A stretch of 64,000 nucleotides of DNA. Origin: a bacterium (GTDB taxonomy: Bacteria > Vulcanimicrobiota > Xenobia > Xenobiales > JADMJV01). Shown here one piece after another: positions 46,226 to 55,750 of this stretch. Position 1 is the stretch's first letter. Each line of letters starts with the position of its first letter. The position numbers and the translations under genes are program-made. Location of the stretch: the NCBI GenBank assembly GCA_018266105.1, contig JAFEBA010000002.1:50659-114658 (forward strand). Reading direction: 5' to 3'. Below the pieces are notes generated by a model. It saw only the letters and a program-made list of their open reading frames with translations, searched no databases and was not told where the DNA came from.

Positions 46226-46244
46226 GCCGCAGCAGAGCTGCGGC
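46226..46244 (-). other. Stem-loop between pilO and pilQ
   Basis: GCCGCAGC (46226-46233) pairs with GCTGCGGC (46237-46244) around AGA, 11 bp after the pilO stop on the minus strand. No U run follows. It could reduce read-through or stabilise the upstream mRNA. The rest of the 46014-46254 gap holds the pilQ ribosome site and no gene. Confidence 0.45.
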
Positions 46245-46254
46245 AGAACCAACC

Positions 46255-46899
46255 TTAGTTGGTGCCCGTTTTGAGGTATGCCGTAATCGGCAGGTCGAGA
46301 TTCAAGGTTGGACTGGTCGCGCCAGACTCGGAGCCAGACTTCGACATGTGCAACGAATTAATCGTGACCAAACGGTCAAGCTTCATTGCACCCAACTGAT
46401 AGAGGAACTCGACGATGGTGGCGTACTTACCCGTCAGGCTCATCGTAAACACGCGAGTCTGGAAAGCAGCCAAAGCTTCGGGAGTTTCCTGGGCCGGAGC
46501 GGCCTGGCCGCCGGCGGCGGGAGCACTGGCGCTCTGAGCGTTACCCGGCGCGATCGACTTGATCACGAAGGTGTAGTCGCTGGTGGCTTTCTGCTCGTCG
46601 AGCACGAGTCGCTCGATTTCGCGGAGGTAGTTGCCAACGAATTCATCCGGGGTCTCGTTGCTCACCTTGGTGGAGATGACCTTTTGAAGCTCTTCTTGCT
46701 TCTCACGGACCTGCTGTTGAAGTAACGGCAGTTCCTTGATGGCCTCCTTCAAAGTGTTCAGCTCATCCTTTTTCGCGGCCAGGTTGGCTTCAGCAGCCTT
46801 CTTGCGCTCCCACTTTTCGCTCCAGTCGAACATGTAGAAGCCTGCGCCGATGAGCAGAATCGCGATAATCGCGATAATCAATTTCATTGGTGTCGTCAT
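46255..46899 (-). CDS. pilO: Type IV pilus assembly protein PilO
   Basis: A 214-residue bitopic inner-membrane protein. One TM helix (about 7-25) is followed by a coiled coil (about 30-80; rich in Lys, Glu and Leu), a linker rich in Ala/Gln and a ferredoxin-like domain (about 145-210; TGKYATIVEFLYQLGAM). PilO pairs with PilN in the alignment complex. It starts 12 bp after pilN ends, within the pilMNOQ unit. Homology is mostly by architecture and synteny. Confidence 0.88.
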   Translation of the reverse strand: MTTPMKLIIAIIAILLIGAGFYMFDWSEKWERKKAAEANLAAKKDELNTLKEAIKELPLLQQQVREKQEELQKVISTKVSNETPDEFVGNYLREIERLVLDEQKATSDYTFVIKSIAPGNAQSASAPAAGGQAAPAQETPEALAAFQTRVFTMSLTGKYATIVEFLYQLGAMKLDRLVTINSLHMSKSGSESGATSPTLNLDLPITAYLKTGTN

Positions 46900-46911
46900 T
46901 ACACAGTCTCC

Positions 46912-47583
46912 TTACGGGGTAGCGCCCGGCGCCGGAGTGGCCGGAGGCGCGGGGGGTGCAGTCTCTTCGGGTGCCGGCGGCGGTGGAGCACCGGGAGCAT
47001 TGTCTTTGCTTCCCGGAGGCTTGTCCGTCGCAGCCGTCGGATCGAAGTGGATCTGCATGCTGAAGGTGAAGATATCTTGCCCTTCCGTTTTACGGGAGCA
47101 CGACTGCAGTACGGTGCCGTCGAAGTAGGCAGATTCATTGAAATTCTTCATCGTGGCCGCAACAATCGAGAGCGGCAAAGCACCGGACGCGGTACCAGCA
47201 AACGAAATCGTGTTGGGACCGGGGTCGATGTTCAAGTTGTCGATAAATACGCTGTCGGGCAGCAGGGAGCCGACTTCACTCATCAAGTTGGCGTACTTGA
47301 GGGGGTCGTGCATCAAACTCTTGACAAGCTGGAACTGCTGTTCGAGCTTAGCAAGCTTCTCACGCTCTTTCTCAATCGCTTTTTTGGCCGTTTCGCACTG
47401 CTTAATCTCGGCCTCGACGCCTACCCGCTCTTCGTCGATCTTCTTGATCTGTTGCTCAAGAGTTTGGCCGTAGTAGTAAAAAGCCCCACTCGTCGCCACC
47501 ACAAACACGAACAAAACGATCACTAGAGGATCGATTTGGAAGCCGCGTTTTTCTGTTGGCAGCAAGTCTACCTTGATTGTCAT
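46912..47583 (-). CDS. pilN: Type IV pilus assembly protein PilN
   Basis: A 223-residue bitopic protein. The N-terminal cytoplasmic VDLLPTEKR corresponds to the INLLP motif that binds PilM. One TM helix spans about 20-38, a long coiled coil about 42-90, and a ferredoxin-like domain about 95-180. A Pro/Ala-rich tail of about 40 residues ends the protein and is unusual for PilN. ATG follows GGGAGG by 6 nt. Confidence 0.92.
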   Translation of the reverse strand: MTIKVDLLPTEKRGFQIDPLVIVLFVFVVATSGAFYYYGQTLEQQIKKIDEERVGVEAEIKQCETAKKAIEKEREKLAKLEQQFQLVKSLMHDPLKYANLMSEVGSLLPDSVFIDNLNIDPGPNTISFAGTASGALPLSIVAATMKNFNESAYFDGTVLQSCSRKTEGQDIFTFSMQIHFDPTAATDKPPGSKDNAPGAPPPPAPEETAPPAPPATPAPGATP

Positions 47584-47629
47584 TGTCTTCCTCCCGGTGA
47601 AGGGTTTGGATAATCCCGTCTCACTCTAA

Positions 47630-48742
47630 TCAACTCTTAACCTCATACAAAGCCAGACCCATAACGACGGCGGCCATGGGGGCCAGGTCCGCGAGTTGCT
47701 CGGACGAGGCCTCCTGGGCGCGGGTCACATTCACCCGACGAAATGGGTTCGCCACTTCGCAACGAACTCCTAACTTAGCGGAGAGATAAGCGTCTAAATT
47801 TTTAAAGCGCGCCGTCCCCCCAGACAGAATCACAGATTCGATACCCTCGCCGCGATACCGAGAACGATAATAATCGAAGGATCGCTGCACTTCTGTTACT
47901 AGTTCATTGAGAACTGGATCGATGACGTTAAAAATTCTCATGGCGGTCGGCGGCAGAGGATTGGAGTCGGAGTCAACCTTGATGACACCTTTCTCCTTCT
48001 TAATCTGCTCCGCTTCTTCAAAGCTCAGATTGAGCGACTGACCGATGGCCTTGGTAAAGCTGTTACCGGCTGCGGACACCGTGCGACAGTGACGAAGCGT
48101 GCCCGATTTAAAGATGCTGATGCTGGTCGTGGCCGCGCCCAGATTGATCAGGGCGAATGTCTTGGCCAACTGCTCGGCCTCGAGGGTAAACTTGAGAGAA
48201 CGATAAATCGCCAGCGGCTCGATATCAATCGCCCCAGTCTCCACGCCAGAGGCCGAAATAACCAACTTGGTCTTCTCGGTAATCTCTTTGGGCACAGCGA
48301 TCAACAGAACTTCCATGTTCTTACCGTCGCCAGAATCTTCGCTGATGATGCTTCCCGACACCTGAGCTTCGGTGACGGAGTAAGGCAAGTAGCGCTCGGC
48401 CTCAAACTGAATGGCCTGGCTCAGCTCCTTGGCGGGCATCTTGGGCATCGGGATAGGACGAATCACAACCTGCTGGCCGGCCACCGAAGTGACCACCTTC
48501 TTCACATTAAGGTTGTTCGCCGAAATCATCTCACGAATGGCCTCACCCAAAGAAGAGGACTCCATGATTGCCCCGTCTTTGATGGCGGCCGCCGGAGTAG
48601 GACAGGTCACAAAGCGCCAGAGATTCAGATTGGCGGAGGTGCCCTGCAACTGACACATCTTGATCGTGTTGCTGCCGATATCAATTGCTCCAGTATCCGG
48701 AGCCTTCGGACCGAACAGACCCTTTAGAAAGCCCATTGCCAT
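47630..48742 (-). CDS. pilM: Type IV pilus assembly protein PilM
   Basis: A 370-residue actin-like ATPase of the FtsA/PilM type. TGAIDIGSNTIKMCQL is the phosphate-1 motif; LINLGAATTSISIF the phosphate-2 motif; and VILSGGTARFKNLDAYLS the adenosine motif. The conserved PMPKMPAKELSQAIQFEAERYLP segment is present. It sits in the cytoplasm under PilN. ATG at 48740-48742 follows GGAGGTG by about 9 nt. It is the first gene of the pilMNOQ unit. Confidence 0.95.
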   Translation of the reverse strand: MAMGFLKGLFGPKAPDTGAIDIGSNTIKMCQLQGTSANLNLWRFVTCPTPAAAIKDGAIMESSSLGEAIREMISANNLNVKKVVTSVAGQQVVIRPIPMPKMPAKELSQAIQFEAERYLPYSVTEAQVSGSIISEDSGDGKNMEVLLIAVPKEITEKTKLVISASGVETGAIDIEPLAIYRSLKFTLEAEQLAKTFALINLGAATTSISIFKSGTLRHCRTVSAAGNSFTKAIGQSLNLSFEEAEQIKKEKGVIKVDSDSNPLPPTAMRIFNVIDPVLNELVTEVQRSFDYYRSRYRGEGIESVILSGGTARFKNLDAYLSAKLGVRCEVANPFRRVNVTRAQEASSEQLADLAPMAAVVMGLALYEVKS

Positions 48743-49165
48743 CTTAGTTTACACCTCCCTTTCCGGCCACATCGCAGCCAGCTTGACTTCCAACCCTGTT
48801 ACTCTTTCGGGGCCCCGATTTCACTTGAAAAGACGCCCTGTTCGATTGGAATTTTTTTCTATTTTCGCCAATTGTCGGCCGTTGTTCGATGATAGACACG
48901 AAAGTCCTCTTTAAGCTATGCGTCACACCTCCAGTCCTGAGCATTCAGGGGTGGACTGTGCATCGTACATACAGTCGATGGCGGGCGGTCTTCTGAGGCG
49001 CACCCCAAACTCCTGTTGTACGGTTGAGCAATTCCGCATTCTTTTCCACAGGCGGAATCGCCTGGTTCAAAATCGGGCCCCACCCAAGCCTCCGATCGAG
49101 GCACAACCGCTCTACTCCAGACAAAGGCTGGCGAGCCAACACCCGAGCCCAAATCAAAAGAAACC
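48743..49165. other. 423-bp gap upstream of pilM, no gene seen
   Basis: It lies between the end of the prepilin peptidase gene and the start of pilM, so it should hold the pilM promoter. The 48840-48880 segment is AT-rich for this genome and is the best promoter candidate. A small nested inverted repeat (CAGTCC/GGACTG with inner CCTGA/TCAGG) lies at 48932-48958. Short open frames here lack ribosome sites and look non-coding. Confidence 0.5.
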
Positions 49166-50044
49166 TTAGATCATTATCTCGAACGAGAGGTATCGATAAA
49201 GGTCGTTGCCCCAGAGCGCCACGGGAACAGCTGCTAGCGACATAAAAGTACCGAACGGGACGGGATCCTTTCCTCGGCCCGCTCGACTCAACAACAACGG
49301 AATGGCATAGACGGCTCCCAACAGAAAGCTCAAGAAGAAAGCCCCGAGCGCCATCTGCCAGCCAAGAAAAGCCCCCAGCACAGCTGCGTACTTGACATCC
49401 CCCTCACCCATCGCCTCCTGACGCGCGAAGAGCAACCCCAGAAACTGAATAAACTTGAAAAACAACCACCCGACCGCCACTCCGACCAGCGAGCTATAGA
49501 GATTGGAAGCCACGTTCCAACCCAACAAATCCTCAAACAGGTACATGTCTGCCCGATTGGGCATCAGCACACTGAAGGCAGTTCCGAACAGAACCCCAAA
49601 AAGATTCACCTCATCCGGTATGATCCAGTGATCAACATCGGTCCAAAAGACCGCCAGAGCAACACAAAAAAGCGCAAAATGGTAACACCATGCCACTCCG
49701 AAGCCAAGGTCATGATAGAGCAACCCGACCGCCCCCAAACCAGTTGCGAGCTCAATCCACATGTAGCGCGAGGAAAAGGGCGAACCACAGTAGGCACAGG
49801 TTCCCGACTGAAAAAGGTAGGACAGCACCGGTATGTTGTGATACCAGCGCAGGGGCACCCCACAACTCCCACAGGCGGAACCCGGCACGACCACAGACCT
49901 CTGCAGAGGCAAGCGATAGATTACAACGTTCAGAAAACTGCCGAAAATTAGACCCAAACAGAGAGCGATCAGCACAGAGAAGAAATTGACCCCGGAGACT
50001 GCGTACAGCAGCAGCCCAAAAAAACTCTCGTCATCCTCCATCAT
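49166..50044 (-). CDS. pilD: Prepilin peptidase/N-methyltransferase
   Basis: A 292-residue polytopic protein. The N-terminal methyltransferase part has two CxxC pairs (ACGSCGVPLRW and TCAYCGSPFS) and GSFLNVVIYRLP. The aspartyl protease residues are D in WTDVDHWIIPDE and D in GEGDVKYAA (GxGD). It cleaves and methylates type IV prepilins. The start is one of two ATGs at 50039-50044. It overlaps the end of the sigma-factor gene by 14 bp, with AGGA in that gene's end as ribosome site, so the two are translationally coupled. Confidence 0.95.
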   Translation of the reverse strand: MMEDDESFFGLLLYAVSGVNFFSVLIALCLGLIFGSFLNVVIYRLPLQRSVVVPGSACGSCGVPLRWYHNIPVLSYLFQSGTCAYCGSPFSSRYMWIELATGLGAVGLLYHDLGFGVAWCYHFALFCVALAVFWTDVDHWIIPDEVNLFGVLFGTAFSVLMPNRADMYLFEDLLGWNVASNLYSSLVGVAVGWLFFKFIQFLGLLFARQEAMGEGDVKYAAVLGAFLGWQMALGAFFLSFLLGAVYAIPLLLSRAGRGKDPVPFGTFMSLAAVPVALWGNDLYRYLSFEIMI

Positions 50045-50840
50045 CACTGTCCTCTTCCTTGGCGCCAAGACGCATCACGACCTGCAGTCTATTCAATGCA
50101 CGACGCATAATGCGAGAAACGCGCTTGGGCGGCAGGCCGGTCTCTCCAGCGATCTGGTTCTGATTCAGATCCCGGTAAAAAAACATTTTTACGATCCGGC
50201 GCTCCACCTCGACGAGTCGCTCCAGAGCCGAATCAAGCCAGACGCGATCTTCCAGCGACAAAACAAAGCTCTCCTCACGCAAACTCCGAATCCTTGCGAC
50301 CTGGGGAGACGCATCCGCATTCTCGCCCTGCATCTGCTCGAGAGAGACGATTGCACCCGCCTTCAGAACCTCAACCACGCCATCTCGGGCCAAATTGCAA
50401 CCTTCAGAAATCTCACCCACTGTCGGCAGCCGCTGATTGGCCTGCAAAAAGGTCTCCACAAAAGTGCCAACCTTACGCGAAAGCGACTGCAGCCAGCGAG
50501 GCTTTCGAACAGTCTCGGCGCGATCTCGCAAGTAGTGCCGAAGCTCACCCAGGATGCAGTGACTGGCATAAGTCGAGAATCGATTCCCCGAGGACACGTT
50601 GTAGCCCGAAACAGCCTTCAGGAGACCCAAATAGCCAACCTGCACCAGGTCCTCCCATTCGGCCCGGCCTCGAAACTTCCGAACCATAGAAACAACCAGA
50701 CGGGAGTAACGCATGACCAGTTTTTCATGCGCCTCAGTGGACTGATTGGCTCGGTAGGCCTCGAATAAGGCCCGCTCATCCTCCTCAACCGGCCCGGAGG
50801 ACCCCTCCTCTAGAGAATCATCTTCTTCCGAGAAATCCAC
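50031..50840 (-). CDS. Sigma-70 family RNA polymerase sigma factor (SigB/F/G-like)
   Basis: A 269-residue sigma factor. Region 2 (about 30-105) has WEDLVQVGYLGLLKAV and NRFSTYASHCILGELRHYLRD. Region 3 (about 115-165) and region 4 (about 205-260; ALNRLQVVMR after LPPKRVSRIM) follow. This is the group-3 layout of alternative sigma factors for stress or motility regulons. The acidic N-terminus and C-terminus flank the domains. GTG at 50838-50840 follows GGGAGG by 10 nt. The gene overlaps pilD, so the pilus peptidase may be controlled with it. Confidence 0.9.
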   Translation of the reverse strand: MDFSEEDDSLEEGSSGPVEEDERALFEAYRANQSTEAHEKLVMRYSRLVVSMVRKFRGRAEWEDLVQVGYLGLLKAVSGYNVSSGNRFSTYASHCILGELRHYLRDRAETVRKPRWLQSLSRKVGTFVETFLQANQRLPTVGEISEGCNLARDGVVEVLKAGAIVSLEQMQGENADASPQVARIRSLREESFVLSLEDRVWLDSALERLVEVERRIVKMFFYRDLNQNQIAGETGLPPKRVSRIMRRALNRLQVVMRLGAKEEDSDDGG

Positions 50841-50860
50841 TCAGAAACCGCCTCCCAAAA

Positions 50861-50895
50861 AGAAAGGAAGCGGACAGAAGCCCGCTTCCTTTCTT
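50861..50895 (-). terminator. Strong intrinsic terminator upstream of the sigma gene
   Basis: AGAAAGGAAGCGG (50861-50873) pairs with the complementary CCGCTTCCTTTCT (50882-50894) around a short loop. On the minus strand it is followed by TTTTT, then GGGAGG, the ribosome site of the sigma gene. It would end pilC transcription, or gate sigma-gene expression. Confidence 0.75.
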
Positions 50896-50925
50896 GAAAA
50901 GGCGACCCAAAAGCGTCCTAAACTA

Positions 50926-50999
50926 AAAATTGCCCCCTGACCTCGCTGGGAGTTGCGACCGGGTCGCTCCAATCCCATGAGCATCTTGAGGGCAATTTT
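50926..50999 (-). ncRNA. Nested inverted repeat between pilC and the sigma gene (possible structured RNA)
   Basis: AAAATTGCCC (50926-50935) and GGGCAATTTT (50990-50999) are perfect complements that close a 54-nt interior. Inside, TGGGA (50947-50951) pairs with TCCCA (50973-50977) and GCGACC/GGGTCGC (50955-50967) forms an inner hairpin. On the minus strand it is transcribed 35 nt after the pilC stop and 31 nt before a strong terminator. No known riboswitch consensus was matched. It may be a leader element, a 3'-UTR structure or a repeat-derived remnant. Confidence 0.45.
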
Positions 51000-51034
51000 C
51001 AGCACATCCTTCCGAGGGCTGCCCGCTATGCGGA

Positions 51035-52264
51035 CTAACCGCCGATGTTTCCAATCAGCTGGTAGAGCGGCAGGAACACCGAGATAACGATGAATCCCAC
51101 GATACCGCCCATACCGACAATCATAATCGGCTCAAGCATGGACGTCAGAGACGCCAACATATACTCCACTTCCGTGTCGTAGAAGTCAGCAATCTTAGAG
51201 AGCATCGCGTCGAGGTTACCGGTTTCTTCACCAACCGCGACCATCTGGGTCACCATTGGAGGGAACATGCCGGAAGCACCGAGCGGACTGGCGATGCTTT
51301 CACCTTCGCGAATACTTTCACGAACCTTAGTGACGGTCATCGCGATGATTTCGTTGCCGGAGGCGCGACCCACGATTTCGAGCGCCTGCATAATCGGCAC
51401 ACCGGAAGACAACAAAGTGCCCAGTGTGCGGCAGAATCGAGAAATCGCGACCTTACGATTGAGTAAGCCGAACACCGGAATGTTCAACTTCATCATATCG
51501 TACTGCTTGCGGCCGGCCGGAGTCTTGATGTACTGGCCAACCATAAAGCCGCCGACACCCAACAGAGCCAGGAGCGGAATCATCACCGCCGGGTTACGCG
51601 CACCTTTGGTCACGGCAATCAGGATCTGAGTCGGCAACGGAAGCGCCAAGCTCATACCCTCGAACAGCGCTACGAAGGTGGGCAAGATGTAGGTCACCAA
51701 GAAGAACACGATGCCGGTAGCCATCAAGAGAATGACGACCGGGTAAGTCAGAGCCGACTTCACCTTCTTCTTCAAGGCGAAATCTTTTTCCATAAAGCCC
51801 GCGAGACGCTCAAGCACTTCGTCGAGCACACCGCCCATCTCACCAGCTTTCACCATACTGATATACAGCATCGAGAAGACCTGGGGATGCTTGGCCAGAG
51901 AGTTCGAGAGAGTGGAGCCGCCTTCAACGTCGCGGCGAACCTGAATGAGCGTCTCTCGCAACTTCTTGTCCTCGGTTTGTTCCGAGAGAATATCGAGACA
52001 GCGAACCATCGCCAAGCCGGCGTTGATCATAGTCGCGAACTGGCGACTGAACACAGTCAGCGCTTGCTCATCGACCTTCTTCATTCGAGACAGGAGGCCG
52101 GCAAAACCGTCTGCTCCAGCGCCCGCAGCCTTGGCCTTGATCTGGATAACCGTCATCCGCTGCTCCTGCAAGCGCTGCGTAGCAGCTCGCAGGTTTGCGG
52201 CCTCGATCGTATCCTTTCTCAGCTGGCCGGTGGCATCACGCGCCTCGTATACAAAAGTAGGCAT
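51035..52264 (-). CDS. pilC: Type IV pilus inner-membrane platform protein PilC
   Basis: A 409-residue T2SF-family protein. Two homologous cytoplasmic four-helix domains (about 60-175 and 260-375) and three TM helices are visible. KAGEMGGVLDEVLERLAGFMEK and MVAVGEETGNLDAMLSKIADFYD are the family motifs. ATG follows GGAGGAAGAGG by about 4-9 nt. It lies just after pilT on the same strand (about 170 bp) and before the sigma gene, from which it is separated by the structured element and the terminator. PilB is absent from the window. Confidence 0.95.
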   Translation of the reverse strand: MPTFVYEARDATGQLRKDTIEAANLRAATQRLQEQRMTVIQIKAKAAGAGADGFAGLLSRMKKVDEQALTVFSRQFATMINAGLAMVRCLDILSEQTEDKKLRETLIQVRRDVEGGSTLSNSLAKHPQVFSMLYISMVKAGEMGGVLDEVLERLAGFMEKDFALKKKVKSALTYPVVILLMATGIVFFLVTYILPTFVALFEGMSLALPLPTQILIAVTKGARNPAVMIPLLALLGVGGFMVGQYIKTPAGRKQYDMMKLNIPVFGLLNRKVAISRFCRTLGTLLSSGVPIMQALEIVGRASGNEIIAMTVTKVRESIREGESIASPLGASGMFPPMVTQMVAVGEETGNLDAMLSKIADFYDTEVEYMLASLTSMLEPIMIVGMGGIVGFIVISVFLPLYQLIGNIGG

Positions 52265-52431
52265 CCGACCTCTTCCTCCAATTACCGACGTGGTCTATTC
52301 CGAGCTATGCTCGGCGTTCGCCAATTTACTAGGACCGGACCAGCTTAGAGCGTGGTCAGGTGTCCAACAATGATGACCGCCACAGGGACGACCCACCAAA
52401 AGATACCCATCGTTTCCACCCTTCCGCGAGG

Positions 52432-53520
<1,089 letters not shown>

Positions 53521-53673
53521 ATTTGTTACCTCTCTGCTTCCATCAGCACCATTGGTCCAACCCCCACCAGCCTATCGCTACGCTTTAAGGCCAGTCTGCT
53601 ACCGACGTTCATTCCAACAGGCCTGCAAGTTCAACCCGAAACAATCTTTTCCTTTTGTACACAATTGGGGGCT

Positions 53674-54291
53674 TCACAGACTGCTCATCACCCGCTCCTT
53701 GATACGGGCAACAAGTAGACCGATAGCCACCTCGTTATTGCCTCCACCAGGTATAATCACGTCTGCATAACGCTTCGTTGCCTCGACAAACTGCAGATGC
53801 ATGGGCCGCACCGAGGTCAGATACTGATCGATGACCGAATCGAGTGAGCGCCCCCGCTCCATCATGTCGCGAGTCAAGCGACGAATAAAACGTTCGTCCG
53901 AGTCCGTATCCACGTAGACCTTAATATCACAGAGGTCGCGCAAGGTGGCATCTTCCAAAACCAGGATGCCCTCAAGCACAATAATCTTGGCGGGTCCAAT
54001 TGTATGCGTCTCAGCCAGACGAGTGTGCTTCAGGTAAGAGTAAATCGGCTGCTCGACCGGCTCACCCGCCTTCAACTTGCGCAGGTGCTGACTTAGAAGG
54101 TCATTGTCAAAAGCCAGGGGATGGTCATAGTTGATCTGCTGACGCTCTTCGAAACTTAAGTGAGCCTGGTCTTTGTAGTAGGCATCCTGAGCAATCAACG
54201 CGACCACCGGAGGCTCTGCAAAAATCTCCACCAGTCGTCGCGCTACGGTTGTTTTTCCGGACCCGGAACCTCCAGCCACTCCAATAACCAC
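53674..54291 (-). CDS. udk: Uridine kinase
   Basis: A 205-residue nucleoside kinase. The P-loop is GGSGSGKTT (8-16). QDAYYKD and NYDHPLAFD are the family motifs, followed by VLEGILVL. It phosphorylates uridine and cytidine in pyrimidine salvage. GTG at 54289-54291 follows GGAGG by 7 nt. It is the last gene of the long era-to-udk run, 14 bp after mltG. The 53521-53673 gap holds no gene. Confidence 0.95.
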   Translation of the reverse strand: MVIGVAGGSGSGKTTVARRLVEIFAEPPVVALIAQDAYYKDQAHLSFEERQQINYDHPLAFDNDLLSQHLRKLKAGEPVEQPIYSYLKHTRLAETHTIGPAKIIVLEGILVLEDATLRDLCDIKVYVDTDSDERFIRRLTRDMMERGRSLDSVIDQYLTSVRPMHLQFVEATKRYADVIIPGGGNNEVAIGLLVARIKERVMSSL

Positions 54292-54305
54292 AGTCGTACC
54301 TCCAG

Positions 54306-55316
54306 CTACCGCTGATAACGGGCGATGTTTGCGTTATGCTCGGCCTCGTTGCGTGCAAAACGATGACTTCCATCGTTTTTCACATCGTCTCGCACATAGA
54401 AAAAATACTTGGACGGCGTGGGCGCCATGGCCGCCTCCAAAGAAGACAGGCCAGGATTGGCAATGGGCCCCGGCGGCAGACCATAGTGCTTATAGCTGTT
54501 GTAAGGGCTATCCAACTCCAGGTCTGAGTAAAGTAGAACCGCCTTCTGCTTACCCAGGGCATATTGAATTGTGGCGTCACACTGCAACATCATGCCTACC
54601 CGCAAGCGGTTGACATAAACCCCGGCGATGACTGGCCGCTCCCGCGGCACCTGTGCTTCCCGCTCAACCAGGCTGGCCAGGATCACCACTTCGTTCAGGG
54701 ACTTGAGCGGACACTTGGCCTTGCGCTTTTCCCAAAGCGGCAGGACGCGATTGCGAAACTCATCGGTGAAGCGCTTGAGCACAACCTGTTCATCACACTT
54801 ATAAGGAAACTCATAGGTATCCGGCAGGAGATAGCCTTCCAGACTGGCGGGAAAGAGGTCGCCGAAGGACTTACCCTCACGACTGGCCATCTGACGAAAG
54901 CGCGCCTCATCTTGAATTAAGTGAGACTTTTTGGCCACTTCGGCCACCTGCCCGATAACCAGGCCCTCGGGAAAGGTGGCGTGGCGGGTCAGATCCTTGG
55001 CGTGCTGCAGCTTCTCGAAAGTCTCAAAGGCGCTGTCACCGGGCGATAGCTCAAAAAACCCGACACGGATATCCTTGCCTTTGGGATGAAACCGCAGTAG
55101 CATCCGAAAGGCAAACTCATCCTTAATGATATGCTGCTCTGCCAGCGCGCTGGCAACTTCGCCCCCCAGCATACCGGGCTTCACCTCAAACTGCACCTTA
55201 GCGGTTGAGCCAGGCTGGGCCGGCAAAAGCAGAGTTTGCACGTAATGGTAACCAAAGGCCACCACTCCCAGGGCTGCCAACATCAACACCAAAAAGGCCC
55301 GGACCAACCATTTCAC
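54306..55316 (-). CDS. mltG: Endolytic peptidoglycan transglycosylase MltG
   Basis: A 336-residue bitopic protein. One TM helix spans about 5-25. The YceG domain includes [16 protein letters not shown] and the catalytic Glu at about 218 in ASLVEREA, followed by [20 protein letters not shown]. It cuts nascent glycan strands near the membrane. GTG at 55314-55316 overlaps the ruvX stop (GTGA). Confidence 0.95.
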   Translation of the reverse strand: MKWLVRAFLVLMLAALGVVAFGYHYVQTLLLPAQPGSTAKVQFEVKPGMLGGEVASALAEQHIIKDEFAFRMLLRFHPKGKDIRVGFFELSPGDSAFETFEKLQHAKDLTRHATFPEGLVIGQVAEVAKKSHLIQDEARFRQMASREGKSFGDLFPASLEGYLLPDTYEFPYKCDEQVVLKRFTDEFRNRVLPLWEKRKAKCPLKSLNEVVILASLVEREAQVPRERPVIAGVYVNRLRVGMMLQCDATIQYALGKQKAVLLYSDLELDSPYNSYKHYGLPPGPIANPGLSSLEAAMAPTPSKYFFYVRDDVKNDGSHRFARNEAEHNANIARYQR

Positions 55317-55750
55317 GGGGCCGGCTTTTCGCTCGGCCTGGACGTACCCCTCCTCTGCAAATGCACCTGGAGCAACAACGAAGCGGCCACCGAATCCAGC
55401 TTCCCCCGCTGCTGTCGCTCACTCAATCCGCCCTCGCGCAGAGTGAAAGAGGCCGCCTTGCTGGTCAGTCGCTCATCCAGAAGCACCGTCTTCACGCTGG
55501 TCTTTTGCTCCAAATCAGCTGCAAACTGCCGGCAGATCTCAGCTGCCGGACCGAAACTCCCATCCATATTTCGCGGCAAGCCGACCACCACTTCACTCAC
55601 TTGCTGCTGACCGATGAGCTGAATCAACTCATGCCACCAACCATCTCCCTTGCGCTGAATGGCCGGCAAAGGAGCGGCCACGATACCGGTCGGATCGGAC
55701 AAGGCCAACCCGAGCCTCTTGCGCCCAAAATCCACAGCCAAAATCCTCAT
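55313..55750 (-). CDS. ruvX: Putative pre-16S rRNA nuclease YqgF/RuvX
   Basis: A 145-residue RNase H-like resolvase fold. ILAVDFGRKRLGLAL carries the first catalytic Asp, VVVGLPRNMDGS follows, and LDERLTSKAA and KLDSVAASLLLQ hold the other acidic residues. It processes the 5' end of 16S rRNA. The ATG overlaps the recO stop (ATGA 55747-55750). The pairing with mltG is conserved in many bacteria. Confidence 0.95.
   Translation of the reverse strand: MRILAVDFGRKRLGLALSDPTGIVAAPLPAIQRKGDGWWHELIQLIGQQQVSEVVVGLPRNMDGSFGPAAEICRQFAADLEQKTSVKTVLLDERLTSKAASFTLREGGLSERQQRGKLDSVAASLLLQVHLQRRGTSRPSEKPAP

Noticed and set aside
48918..49169. Short frames in the gap upstream of pilM as possible small genes
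   Set aside because: They lack ribosome sites, their composition is unlike neighbouring proteins, and frames on both strands overlap each other.
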